64,000 bases of DNA from Sphingomonas sp. LY54 (GTDB taxonomy: Bacteria; Pseudomonadota; Alphaproteobacteria; Sphingomonadales; Sphingomonadaceae), in contig NZ_CP141588.1 of the NCBI RefSeq assembly GCF_035594035.1, forward strand, positions 620,001 to 684,000, given 5' to 3'. Position numbers and translations under genes: made by a program. Under the pieces are notes generated by a model. That model was not told the DNA's origin. It did no database searches and was given only the letters and a program-made list of their open reading frames with translations. Within the stretch, counting starts at the first letter, position 1; each line of letters begins with the position of its first letter. This document shows positions 30,538 to 39,700 of this stretch, piece after piece.

Positions 30538-31425
30538 ATGAAGCGACGGACATTCCTCACTGCCGCGGCGATGCTGGCGGCGACCTGCCTCCTCCCCTTC
30601 GGCACGGCGCAAGCGAAAGGCTTCGAGTCCGATCGGATCAGCGTCGTCACCAAGGGCGAAGGCCCCGACGTGGTGCTGGTCCCCGGCCTCGGCTCGACGC
30701 GCGACGTCTGGGAAGGCACGGTCGCGGCGGTGCCGGGCTATCGCTACCATCTCGTCCAGGTGAACGGATTTGCCGGCCATCCGATCGGCGGCAATGGCGG
30801 CACCGGGCCGATCGTGCCCGTGCTCGCCGAGGAAATCGCGCGCTACATCAAGGAAGCCAAGGTCCGTCCGGCCGTGATCGGCCATTCTATGGGCGGCTCG
30901 CTGGCGATGATGATCGCCGCGCGCCATCCCGAGGCCGCATCCAAGGTGATGGTCGTCGACATGCTGCCTTCGATCGGCATGATGTTCGCGCCCGGCGCCG
31001 ATGCGGCCGGCATCGCCGCAGCCGCCGCCAAGGTTCGCGACGGCCTGACCGCCGCCTCGCCCGAGGACCGGCGCAAGCATGTCGAGGGCACGATTGCGAC
31101 AATGGTGAAGGCCGAGGATCAGCGCCCCGCCGCGATCGCCGCTTCGCTCGGCAGCGACCAGGCGATGGCCGCCCGCGCGATGCACGATCTGATCGTCACC
31201 GACCTCCGCCCCGAGCTCGCCAATCTCAAGGTGCCGGTGACGGTGCTGTTCGTCCGCGGCCCGAACATCCCGATGACCGATGCGCAGATGGAGGCGGTCT
31301 ACAAGATGTCGTTCGCCAACCTGCCCCAGGCGAAGCTCAAGCACGTGCCCGACGCGTGGCACTTCATCATGTTCGACCAGCCCGAAGCCTTCGCGGCTGA
31401 AGTGAAGGCCTTCCTCGCCGAATGA
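30538..31425 (+). CDS. Exported alpha/beta hydrolase
   Basis: The 295-residue hydrolase has a signal peptide (about residues 1-26; it begins MKRRTFL, a twin-Arg-like start). It also has VLVPGLGSTRDVW, the nucleophile elbow GHSMGGS and a late His (AWHFIMF). It follows the MFS gene directly. A periplasmic ester or lactone cleavage ahead of uptake is plausible. A pairing with the cytosolic hydrolase at the head of the operon suggests two cleavage steps. Confidence 0.85.
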   Translation: MKRRTFLTAAAMLAATCLLPFGTAQAKGFESDRISVVTKGEGPDVVLVPGLGSTRDVWEGTVAAVPGYRYHLVQVNGFAGHPIGGNGGTGPIVPVLAEEIARYIKEAKVRPAVIGHSMGGSLAMMIAARHPEAASKVMVVDMLPSIGMMFAPGADAAGIAAAAAKVRDGLTAASPEDRRKHVEGTIATMVKAEDQRPAAIAASLGSDQAMAARAMHDLIVTDLRPELANLKVPVTVLFVRGPNIPMTDAQMEAVYKMSFANLPQAKLKHVPDAWHFIMFDQPEAFAAEVKAFLAE

Positions 31426-31459
31426 GGCTCGGCTCCTCCCGCTGGGAGGGGCCGGCGCC

Positions 31460-33592
31460 TTAGAAGCTGAACCGGGCGGTCACGCGGATGTCGCGCCCGG
31501 CCATCGGCACATAATCCTTGGTGAAGCTGGCGTGTCGCCGCGCGTCGACGTCGAAGATGTTGTTGGCCGACAGCATCAAAGTCGTCGGATTGCGCTTGCC
31601 CCAGGGGTGCCAGGCGACCGAGGCGTTGACCAAGGTATGGCCGTCGGTCGCCGTCTCGAAGCTGGCGACGCGGTCCTGCTCGTCCGACCATTCCACCTCG
31701 ACCCGCGCATCGACCGCGTCGGACTGCGCCTCCAGCCCGGCGAGGACGCGAAGCGGCGGGATGCGCGGCACCGGGCCGCCTTCCTTGATCGTCGCGCGGA
31801 CATAATCGGTCACGAGGTCGCCCACGAACTTGAAGCCGGCCGTGCGGAACAGCGTGGCGGAGGCCTCGGCCTCGAAGCCGACATAGCGGGCGTCGCGCTG
31901 GAAATATTGGAATACCGGAAGCTCGTCGATCTCCGCCCCGGTCTCGGCCGAGAAGATATAATCGTCGAACCAGTTGGCGAAGGCAGTGAAGCTCAGCTTC
32001 CAGTCCTCGGTCTGGGCGCGGACATAGGCTTCGGCGCCCCAGCTCTTCTCCTTGCCGAGCGTCGGATCACCGATCTCGAACGCCTGGGTGGCGACGTGCG
32101 GGCCGTTCGAGAACAATTCCTCGGCGGAAGGCGCTCGCTCGGCGCGCGACACGTTGGCGCCGACCTTCACGGCCTTGCCGATGTCGTAGGAAGCGCCGAG
32201 CGCGCCCGACCAGGCCGTGAAGTCGCGCACGACCCCGATCACATCGGCTTCGACGTCGGTATGCTCGCGGCGCAGCGCGGCCTCGAGGCCGAGCGCACCC
32301 AGATCATATTCCTGCAAAGTGAACAGGCCGAACTGGCTGGTCACGTTGGGGGGCACGAACGCTTCGGCGCCGGTCGCCGCGAAATCGCGGCTGAAGAACT
32401 GGACGCCGCTGACGCCGCGCCAGCCGCCGCGGTCGGCCTGCACCAGCTCGGCGCGCCCTTCCATGCCCTGGGTCTTGAAGACGGTGCCGACCTCGTCGCC
32501 CTCAAATTCGGTATGCTCGTAATCGGCGGCGGCGAGGCGGACGCGCAGCGCGTCGATGAAGCTGCCGTGGATGTCGACTTCGCCGCGCAGGTCGGCGCGG
32601 ATCTGCTCGAGGCCGATCGTCACCGGGACGTCGCCATGATGGCCCTCGCCTTCGGCTTCCTCGTGATGATGGTGCGCGCCGGGACGGCTGGGGACGCCGT
32701 AATCGCTGTCGTACCAACTGACCGAGAAGCCGAGGCTGCCGCCGTCGCGGATCAAGGCCAGGCCGGCGCCGAGCGTCTTGGTCTCGGTGCCGGTGTTGGC
32801 GACCTTGCCCCTGCGGTTCGCGAGGTCTCGCGCTTCGGCCGCCTCGTCGGCATGGCCTTCGGCTTCTTCCTCGGCGGCGATCGCGAGCTGCTCGGCGCGC
32901 AGCGACGGCGCGAGCACGAAGCCGCCCACTTCCAGATCGCCGCTCTTGCGGTAGCTGCCATCGAAATGGGCGACGAAGCCGCTGTCGCTGACCGGCACGT
33001 CGACCGAGGCGCCGATACTGCGCTCGTCGGCGGCCGAGCCGTAGGTGGCAAGCGCTTCGACATGGGCGATCTCGTCCGGCACCTTGCGCGGAATCCGGCG
33101 GTCGAGCACGTTGACCGCGCCGCCGATCGCCTGGCTCCCGAACAGGAGGACCGCCGGGCCGTGCAGCACCTCGATCCGCTCGGCCGTGAGCGGATCGATC
33201 GTCACGGCATGGTCGGCCGAGGTGTTCGACACGTCGATCGCGCCGATTCCGTCGGTGAGCACGCGGATGCGCTCGCCCTGGAAACCGCGCAGCACCGGCC
33301 GCGACGCCCCCGGGCTGAACGAGGTGGCCGAAACGCCCGGCAGCCGCGCCAGCGTGTCGCCGATCTGGGGCCTCAGGTCGCGCGTCAGCTCGGTCCCGCT
33401 CAGCACCGACCGGCCTGACAGCAGATCGAGCTCGCGCACGAAATCGGCAGTGATGACGATGTCTTCCGATTCCGCGGCATGATATTCGCCGCTACGCGGC
33501 TGGTGCGGGGGCGGGCTGGACGCCGTCTGCTGCGCGAGCGCGGGGACGGCCACGAGCGCGGAAGTGGCAAGGAACAGGGCAAGCTTCGGCAT
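31460..33592 (-). CDS. ZnuD-like TonB-dependent receptor with His-rich loop
   Basis: The 710-residue receptor has a signal peptide (VAVPALAQ), a TonB box region (DIVITADFVREL), a plug (VLHGPAVLLFGSQAIGGAVNVLD) and a barrel ending FSF. A His/Glu-rich run (AHHHHEEAEGEGHHGD) near residues 305-320 and an acidic segment near 240 would lie in outer loops. These are typical of zinc-importing ZnuD receptors. Symbol withheld because zinc is an inference. The 170-base region to the divergent metalloprotease gene contains no clear Zur box. Confidence 0.8.
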   Translation of the reverse strand: MPKLALFLATSALVAVPALAQQTASSPPPHQPRSGEYHAAESEDIVITADFVRELDLLSGRSVLSGTELTRDLRPQIGDTLARLPGVSATSFSPGASRPVLRGFQGERIRVLTDGIGAIDVSNTSADHAVTIDPLTAERIEVLHGPAVLLFGSQAIGGAVNVLDRRIPRKVPDEIAHVEALATYGSAADERSIGASVDVPVSDSGFVAHFDGSYRKSGDLEVGGFVLAPSLRAEQLAIAAEEEAEGHADEAAEARDLANRRGKVANTGTETKTLGAGLALIRDGGSLGFSVSWYDSDYGVPSRPGAHHHHEEAEGEGHHGDVPVTIGLEQIRADLRGEVDIHGSFIDALRVRLAAADYEHTEFEGDEVGTVFKTQGMEGRAELVQADRGGWRGVSGVQFFSRDFAATGAEAFVPPNVTSQFGLFTLQEYDLGALGLEAALRREHTDVEADVIGVVRDFTAWSGALGASYDIGKAVKVGANVSRAERAPSAEELFSNGPHVATQAFEIGDPTLGKEKSWGAEAYVRAQTEDWKLSFTAFANWFDDYIFSAETGAEIDELPVFQYFQRDARYVGFEAEASATLFRTAGFKFVGDLVTDYVRATIKEGGPVPRIPPLRVLAGLEAQSDAVDARVEVEWSDEQDRVASFETATDGHTLVNASVAWHPWGKRNPTTLMLSANNIFDVDARRHASFTKDYVPMAGRDIRVTARFSF

Positions 33593-33762
33593 ACAAACTC
33601 CGGAATGGCGAAGCGGCCTTAGTCGGGATGTTACACCGTATCAATACCCGCAAAACCCGGGGTTGCCGCCTTCGCCGCGCGAATGGCTCGACTGGCCGGC
33701 GGATAGCGCCTCGACAGCCGCCGCCGCCGAAGGCTAGGCGTAGCGGAAAAGGGGATCCCGAA

Positions 33763-36204
33763 ATGAAGCCTGTGGCCGCCGCATTCCTGTCCGCACTCCT
33801 GCTCGCCGCCTCGCCCACCGCGCTCGCCGCCGCGGCGCCGGCGCCGCTCGAAGGCACCGTCGCGCAGAGCGGGCTGCTGCCGGTCCATGTCGACGCCAAG
33901 GGCGGCCGCATCCTGCTGTCGTTGCCCGCGCCGGACCGCGACGGCCTTTCGGGGCGCTATCTCTACGTGACCGCGCTGAAGACCGGGCTCGGCGCCGCGC
34001 CCGTGGGGCTGGACCGGGCGCTGAGCGGCGGATCGAAGCTCGTCGTCTTCCGCCGCATCGGCAAGAAGATCGCGATCGAAGTCGAGAATCCCCGCTTCCG
34101 CGCCACCAACGCTCCTGCCCCCGAGCAGCAGGCGGCGCGCGACAGCTTCGCTTATTCGACCCTGTGGATGGGCGACGCGATCGACGGCGCGGACGGGCGC
34201 CAGCTGGTCGACCTGTCGCCTTTCCTGGCGCTCGACACGCTCGGCATCGCCCCGGCGCTGAAGGGCGCCGGCGAAAAGGGCTTCGCTCTGTCGAAGGACC
34301 TCACCGTCGCCGACCCCGCCTCGGTCAAGGTCTTCCCGGAGAATATCGAGATGGAGGCTCGCCAGACCTTCGTTTCGGCCGAGCCGGGCGCGGAGGTGAA
34401 CAATATCGCCCCGGCCAGCGGGAACCTGAGCTTCGTCGTCCGCCATTCGCTGGTGAAGCTGCCCGACGCCGGCTATCGCCCGCGCCGCTTCGACCCGCGC
34501 GGCGGCAGCTTCGCCACCCAGGTGCTCGATTATGCCGCGCCGCTCGGCCAGCCGATCGTTTACGAACTCTCCAACCGCTTCCGGCTCGAGAAGACGGACC
34601 CGGCCGCCCCGAAATCGCGCGTGAAGAAGCCGATCGTCTTCTACATCGACAGGTCGGCGCCCGAGCCGATCCGCACCGCGCTCTACGAAGGCGCGAGCTG
34701 GTGGAAGCAGGCGTTCGAGGATGCCGGCTATATCGACGCCTACCGCGTCGAGATCCTGCCCGAGGGGATCGATCCGCTCGACATACGCTACAACGTCGTC
34801 AACTGGGTCAACCGCGCCACCCGCGGCTGGTCCTACGGCCAGGTGGTAGAGGACCCGCGCACCGGCGAAATCGTCAAGGGCCAGGTCCTGCTCGGCTCGC
34901 TGCGGGTGCGCCAGGACATGCTGATCTTCGAGGGGCTGGTCGGCGCCGACAAGGTTGGGACCGGCGGTCGCAACGACCCGATCCAGGCCTCGCTCGCCCG
35001 GCTGCGCCAGCTCGCCGCCCACGAAGTCGGCCACGCGCTCGGCCTCGCCCACAATTTCGCAGCGAGCACCCAAGGCCGCTATTCGGTGATGGACTATCCC
35101 GCGCCGCGCGTCGGCCTCGTCGACGGCGCGCCCGACCTCAGCGACGCTTATGGCGTCGGCATGGGTCGCTGGGACAATTATGCGATCGACTGGCTCTACG
35201 GCGCCGCGAACGACGCCGAGGCACAGGCCAAGGCCGCCGCGGCGGTCGCCGAAGGGCTGCGCTACGCCGCCGACAACGACGCGCGACCCGTGGGCACCGC
35301 CCAGCCCTGGGGCGGGCTCTGGGACGATCACGCCGATCCTGCGGCCGAACTCGAGCGGATGACCGCCGTGCGCCGCGCCGCGGTCGACCGCTTCGGGCTC
35401 GGCGCGCTCGCCGCCAACGAGCCGGTCGCCAATCTGCGCCGCAAGTTCGTGCCGATCTGGCTGCTCCACCGTTATCAGGTCGAAGGCGCGGCCAAGCTCG
35501 TCGGCGGCGTCGACTTCAGCTACGCGCTGCGCGGCGACGGCCGCGAGGCCTCCCCGGCCGTCCCCGAAGCGTCGCAGCGGCGCGCGCTCGAGGCATTGCT
35601 CGCCACGCTGGCGCCCGAACAGCTCGAAGTGCCCGGCCACCTACTCCCTTATCTTTCGTCCGGTTGGTCGGGCAGCAACGACCGCCAGTTCGACATCGAG
35701 ATATTCCGCACTGCCGGCGGCCCCGTGTTCGATCCGCTCGTCGCGAGCGAGGTCGCGGCGACGGTAACGCTCAACGCCCTGCTCGCGCCCGAGCGGCTCA
35801 ACCGCCTCGCCGAGCAGAACCGCGTAGACGGCTCGCAACTCGGTGCGGCCGAGCTGATCGACCGGGTGATCGCCAACTCCTTCTCGGCCGCGGGCGACAG
35901 CGGCCGGGAGTCCGTCCGTCGCCGCGTCGCGACGACCACGGCCCTGGCGCTGGCGCGGGTGCAGCGCGATCCGGCGCTTTCGCCGACCCTGGCACTGGCG
36001 CTGGACGAGCGGCTGCGTCGCCTCGGCGCGTCGCTCGCCAAAAGATCGGGCAACGAGGCCGAGCGGGACTGGAGCCGCGGGCTCGCCCGCCTGCTTGGCG
36101 ACCGCGAAGCGCTCGACAAGCTCCTCGCCGAGCCGAAGCGCGTGCCGGTCGTCCCGCCGGGCATGCCGATCGGCGCCGCCGACGAAGGCTGGTTCGGGCT
36201 TTAA
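33763..36204 (+). CDS. Exported zinc metalloprotease (DUF5117/DUF5118 type)
   Basis: The 813-residue protein has a signal peptide (AASPTALAAAA). The metzincin zinc site HEVGHALGLAHN lies near residue 425, with a Met-turn (SVMDYP) about 25 residues later. The N-terminal part matches DUF5118/DUF5117 proteins (SFAYSTLWMG; FENIEMEARQTFVS shape), which accompany these peptidases. The ATG at 33763 follows AAAAGGGG. It is probably periplasmic; substrates are unknown. Divergent from the ZnuD-like receptor gene. Confidence 0.85.
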   Translation: MKPVAAAFLSALLLAASPTALAAAAPAPLEGTVAQSGLLPVHVDAKGGRILLSLPAPDRDGLSGRYLYVTALKTGLGAAPVGLDRALSGGSKLVVFRRIGKKIAIEVENPRFRATNAPAPEQQAARDSFAYSTLWMGDAIDGADGRQLVDLSPFLALDTLGIAPALKGAGEKGFALSKDLTVADPASVKVFPENIEMEARQTFVSAEPGAEVNNIAPASGNLSFVVRHSLVKLPDAGYRPRRFDPRGGSFATQVLDYAAPLGQPIVYELSNRFRLEKTDPAAPKSRVKKPIVFYIDRSAPEPIRTALYEGASWWKQAFEDAGYIDAYRVEILPEGIDPLDIRYNVVNWVNRATRGWSYGQVVEDPRTGEIVKGQVLLGSLRVRQDMLIFEGLVGADKVGTGGRNDPIQASLARLRQLAAHEVGHALGLAHNFAASTQGRYSVMDYPAPRVGLVDGAPDLSDAYGVGMGRWDNYAIDWLYGAANDAEAQAKAAAAVAEGLRYAADNDARPVGTAQPWGGLWDDHADPAAELERMTAVRRAAVDRFGLGALAANEPVANLRRKFVPIWLLHRYQVEGAAKLVGGVDFSYALRGDGREASPAVPEASQRRALEALLATLAPEQLEVPGHLLPYLSSGWSGSNDRQFDIEIFRTAGGPVFDPLVASEVAATVTLNALLAPERLNRLAEQNRVDGSQLGAAELIDRVIANSFSAAGDSGRESVRRRVATTTALALARVQRDPALSPTLALALDERLRRLGASLAKRSGNEAERDWSRGLARLLGDREALDKLLAEPKRVPVVPPGMPIGAADEGWFGL

Positions 36205-36337
36205 GTTCCGCGTTTAGATTCGATTCGCCCCGCCGGAGTCTCGGTTCGTCCACATTTTTAGGCGATTAAGCTGACAGAAATGCGGAACCGGCTATGATGA
36301 AATCATTAGAGCATAAGATGTTAGTGAGGGGCAAAGA

Positions 36338-37522
36338 GTGAAATTGACGCGCAAGCCGTTTGAGCCTGGTCAGTCGACCCGCGGAGCCAAGACCGCCTTC
36401 TTCGTCGCACTCGGCGTGTCCACGGCGCTGGCCGTGACTACGCATCCCAGTGACAGCGCGACCGCCGCACCGGCGCCCGGCACGCGCACGGCCGCCCAGG
36501 TCTACACGCCGGCTCCCGCCCCGGTCTCGCCACAGGAAGCGACCGCCCAGCGGATCCTCGAGGCGCGCGTCTCCTCGATCGGCCGCGAGTTCAACGGCGA
36601 TGTCGGCATCGCGGTCAAGGATATCCAGACCGGCTACGTCACCCATTATGACGGGGCGTCGCACTTCCCGCAGCAGAGCGTCAGCAAGTTCTGGGTGTCG
36701 CTGACCGCGCTCGACAAGCAGGACCGCGGCGAACTCGACCTCTCCGTCCCGGTCACCGTGCGCAAGTCCGATCTCACCTTGTTCAACCAGCCGATCGCCG
36801 GCCGGATCGGAGCCAACGGCTACGACACCACGCTGGCGAACCTGCTCCAGACGGCGATGCAGAAGAGCGACAACACCGCCAACGATTTCGTGCTGCGCCG
36901 TGCCGGCGGGCCGGACGCCGTGCGCGCCTTTCTCACCCGCAAGGGGATAGACGGCATCCGCTTCGGCCCGGGCGAGCGCCTGATGCAGAGCGCGATTGCC
37001 GGCATCAGCTGGAACCCCGCTTTCTCGACCGGCAACGGCTTCTACGCCGCGCGCTCGGCCGTGCCGCAGGACGTCCGCCGCGCCGCCTTCAACCGCTACG
37101 TATCGGACCCGGTCGACGGCGCGACCCCGGTGGGCGTCGTCAACGCGTTGGCGCGTCTCAAGAAGGGCGAGCTGCTTTCGCCGGCTTCGACCGCCCGCAT
37201 CCTGTCGATCATGTCGAACACCACCACCGGTCCGCAGCGGCTGAAGGGCGGCCTCGCCCCCGGCTGGTCGCTGGCACACAAGACCGGCACCGGCCAGGTG
37301 CTCGGCCCGGTCCAGTCCGGCTACAACGACATCGGCATCGTCACCTCGCCCGACGGCAAGTCCTATTCGGTGGCCGTGATGATCCGCCAGACCTCGGCGC
37401 CGATCGTCCAGCGCATGCAGATGATGCAGAGCGTCACCCGCGCCGTCATCGACTATGACCGCAATGTCGGCGGCTACGGCGTGGCCGCCGCCGCCGGCGG
37501 ATATACCGGCACCCGCAAATAA
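36338..37522 (+). CDS. Class A beta-lactamase-like serine hydrolase
   Basis: The 394-residue protein has an N-terminal membrane anchor or signal (FFVALGVSTALAV), a Pro/Thr-rich spacer and a penicillin-binding-like domain. SVSK near residue 113 (SxxK), SDN in KSDNTAND near residue 170, and KTG in HKTGTGQ are all present. The omega-loop segment GERLMQSAI has a Glu in about the class A position, but not the classic ExxLN. Translation starts with GTG at 36338 after GAGGGG. Whether it hydrolyses antibiotics or acts on cell wall is not decidable here. The upstream gap is unusually AT-rich. Confidence 0.85.
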   Translation: MKLTRKPFEPGQSTRGAKTAFFVALGVSTALAVTTHPSDSATAAPAPGTRTAAQVYTPAPAPVSPQEATAQRILEARVSSIGREFNGDVGIAVKDIQTGYVTHYDGASHFPQQSVSKFWVSLTALDKQDRGELDLSVPVTVRKSDLTLFNQPIAGRIGANGYDTTLANLLQTAMQKSDNTANDFVLRRAGGPDAVRAFLTRKGIDGIRFGPGERLMQSAIAGISWNPAFSTGNGFYAARSAVPQDVRRAAFNRYVSDPVDGATPVGVVNALARLKKGELLSPASTARILSIMSNTTTGPQRLKGGLAPGWSLAHKTGTGQVLGPVQSGYNDIGIVTSPDGKSYSVAVMIRQTSAPIVQRMQMMQSVTRAVIDYDRNVGGYGVAAAAGGYTGTRK

Positions 37523-37563
37523 GCTTGGCCCCTGCGCCGCCGTACCCATAAGGTGCGGCGGCC

Positions 37564-38160
37564 ATGGCCCGTCCCCAGTCCCCCGATTACGACAAGCGCC
37601 GCGACGCGATCGTCGCCGCCGCCTCCCATCTCTACGCGCGCCAGGGCTTCCAGGGCGCGTCGGTGTCCGACCTCGCCAAGGCCTGCGGCGCCTCCAAGTC
37701 GCTCGTCTATCATTATTTCCCGTCGAAGGAGGACATCCTCCACGAGGTCATGGCCTCGCACCTCGAGCTGCTCGTCGATGCCGCCGAGGACGTGCTGCGG
37801 CTAAGCGCGCTCGGGCCGCGCGACCGGCTCCATGCGCTCGCTTTGGCCTTCATGCAGCTCTATGCCGACGCGGCCGACAGCCACAAAGTGCTGCTTAACG
37901 AACTCGACAATTTGCCGCCCGAGCGGCGCGGCGACGTCGTCGCCAAGCAGCGCCGCATCATTGCCATCGTCGAGGAGCAGATCCGCGAGATCCGCCCCGA
38001 CACCGCCCCCCTCGCCTTTCCGCTGACGATGCTGTTCTTCGGCATGATCAACTGGACGCACACATGGTTTCGCGCCGACGGCGCGGTCACGCCCGAAGGC
38101 CTCGCCGACATGGCGGTGGACCTGATGCTGGACGGTCTCGCCGGCGTTCAGGCGTCGTAG
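37564..38160 (+). CDS. paaR: TetR family regulator of the phenylacetate cluster
   Basis: The 198-residue regulator has a TetR helix-turn-helix (ASVSDLAKACGASKSLVYHYF) and a ligand domain. It is convergent with paaE, and the two coding sequences overlap by 13 bases. Position and family fit PaaR, which in other bacteria represses paa genes and is released by phenylacetyl-CoA. The matching palindromes at 41822-41833 and 43498-43509 are its likely targets. Confidence 0.85.
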   Translation: MARPQSPDYDKRRDAIVAAASHLYARQGFQGASVSDLAKACGASKSLVYHYFPSKEDILHEVMASHLELLVDAAEDVLRLSALGPRDRLHALALAFMQLYADAADSHKVLLNELDNLPPERRGDVVAKQRRIIAIVEEQIREIRPDTAPLAFPLTMLFFGMINWTHTWFRADGAVTPEGLADMAVDLMLDGLAGVQAS

Positions 38161-39224
38161 TCGAGCTCGACGCCCTCGCCCTTCGGCACTGACTGGCAAG
38201 TCAGCACGTAACCGGCGGCGATCTCCTCGTCGCTGAGGCCGTAGCGCGCCGCCATCTCGACCTCGCCCGAAACGACGCGGGCGCGGCACGTGGCGCAGAC
38301 GCCGGCCTTGCACGCATAAGGCGCGGGCAGGCCCGAGGCACGGGCGCTGTCGAGAATGTTGCCGGCGGCGGCATCGAAGGCGACGCGGCGCTTGCGGCCG
38401 TCCAGAGTCACCAGCATCGTCAGCCCCTGCGCTTCTTGCTGCAGCGCCTGTATCTGCGCCGCCAGCGCCCCCGACGGTCGGTCGGCGGTGAAGCGTTCGA
38501 TGTGGATCTTGTGCTTGTCGACGCCCTTGCCGAGCAGGGCTGCCTCGACCGCGTCCATCATCGGGCCGGGGCCGCAGATGAAGAAGGAATCCACCTCCGC
38601 CGGCTCGACCAGCTCGGTCAGGATCAGGTCGCATTTGGCGCGATCGAGCATGCCGTTGAACAGCTCGATATCCTCGGCCTCGTCGGACAGGAAATGGTGG
38701 ACTTGAAGCCGGCCCATGAAGCGGTTCTTGAGCCCCGCCAGCTCCTCCAGGAAGATCACCGACGAGCTGTCGCGATTGCCGTAGAAGAGCGTGAACCGGC
38801 TGTCCGGCTCGGTCGTCAGCGCCGTCTTCAGCAGCGACAGGACCGGGGTGATGCCCGAGCCGCCGGCGAAGCCGACATAATGATTGCGCGCCCCGGGCGC
38901 GAACTCCCAGGTGAAGCTGCCGTGCGGCGCCATCACGTCGAGCGCGTCGCCGGGCTTCAGATTGTCGTTGGCCCAGTTGGAGAAGAGTCCGCCGGCGATG
39001 CGCTTCACCGTCACCTTGAGCTCGCCGTCCTGCGGGGCGACGCAGAGCGAATAGTTGCGCCGCACTTCCTCGCCGCCGATCTCGGCGCGCAGCGTCAAAT
39101 GCTGCCCCGGCGCGAAATGGAAGGTCTCCTTGAGCTCCTCGGGAACGTCGAAGCGAATCGACGTGGCGTCGCTCGTCTCGGGAACCATCTCGGCGATCTT
39201 GAGCGTGTGGAAGCTGACGGACAT
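38148..39224 (-). CDS. paaE: Phenylacetyl-CoA epoxidase, reductase subunit PaaE
   Basis: The 358-residue electron-transfer subunit has a ferredoxin reductase part (RRNYSLCVAPQD for FAD; GGSGITPVLSLLK for NADPH; FFICGPGPMM). A C-terminal 2Fe-2S domain has four Cys (YACKAGVCATCRA plus a later LTCQ). It passes electrons from NADPH to PaaA. It is the last gene of paaABCDE, 8 bases after paaD. Confidence 0.95.
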   Translation of the reverse strand: MSVSFHTLKIAEMVPETSDATSIRFDVPEELKETFHFAPGQHLTLRAEIGGEEVRRNYSLCVAPQDGELKVTVKRIAGGLFSNWANDNLKPGDALDVMAPHGSFTWEFAPGARNHYVGFAGGSGITPVLSLLKTALTTEPDSRFTLFYGNRDSSSVIFLEELAGLKNRFMGRLQVHHFLSDEAEDIELFNGMLDRAKCDLILTELVEPAEVDSFFICGPGPMMDAVEAALLGKGVDKHKIHIERFTADRPSGALAAQIQALQQEAQGLTMLVTLDGRKRRVAFDAAAGNILDSARASGLPAPYACKAGVCATCRARVVSGEVEMAARYGLSDEEIAAGYVLTCQSVPKGEGVELDYDA

Positions 39225-39232
39225 TCAGTCTC

Positions 39233-39700
39233 TCAATGACATTTGAACAGGTCGAACGGCTCGAGGCAGTCGCGGCAACGCCATTGCGCCTTGCACGGGG
39301 TCGATCCGAAGCGGCTGATTTCCTCGGTCTCGGTCGAGCCGCATTGCGGACAGGCCACGTCGCGCTGGCCCGCGGGAACCGGCGGCGCGATGCCGTAGGC
39401 GAGCAGTTTCTCGCGGCCAGCCGCGCTGATCCAGTCGGTGGTCCAGGGCGGGGCCAGAACCGTGTCGATGCGGACATGGCGATAGCCGGCGGCGTCCAGC
39501 GCGTCGCGAATGTCGCGCTCGATCACCTGTGTCGCCGGACAGCCGGTATAGGTCGGCGTGATCGTCACCCGCTCGTCCGAAACCTCACGGACGATGCCGA
39601 GATCGACCACCGACACGACCGGTATCTCCGGATCGGGCACGGTTTCGAGCACGGCCCAGAGCCGCTCGGTCAGATCGTCGGCTTTGCGGACGGCTACCAT
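39233..39700 (-). CDS. paaD: Phenylacetyl-CoA epoxidase assembly protein PaaD
   Basis: The 155-residue protein has a MIP18/DUF59 domain (VPDPEIPVVSVVDLGIVREV; PTYTGCPAT) and a C-terminal zinc ribbon with paired Cys (CPQCGS, CRDC). It serves iron-centre maturation of the epoxidase. It overlaps the paaC stop by 7 bases. Confidence 0.94.
   Translation of the reverse strand: MVAVRKADDLTERLWAVLETVPDPEIPVVSVVDLGIVREVSDERVTITPTYTGCPATQVIERDIRDALDAAGYRHVRIDTVLAPPWTTDWISAAGREKLLAYGIAPPVPAGQRDVACPQCGSTETEEISRFGSTPCKAQWRCRDCLEPFDLFKCH

Noticed and set aside
33593..33762. Possible Zur box between ZnuD-like receptor and metalloprotease (GATGTTACACCGTATC)
   Set aside because: Only three bases at each end match as a palindrome; too weak to call a zinc operator.
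36338..37522. A working antibiotic-resistance beta-lactamase
   Set aside because: SxxK, SDN and KTG are present, but the omega loop is atypical and there is no resistance context; a cell-wall or unknown role is as likely.
37523..37563. GC-rich symmetry just before paaR (CGCCGC...GCGGCG) as an operator
   Set aside because: It is unlike the two matching palindromes of the cluster and is ordinary for such GC-rich sequence.
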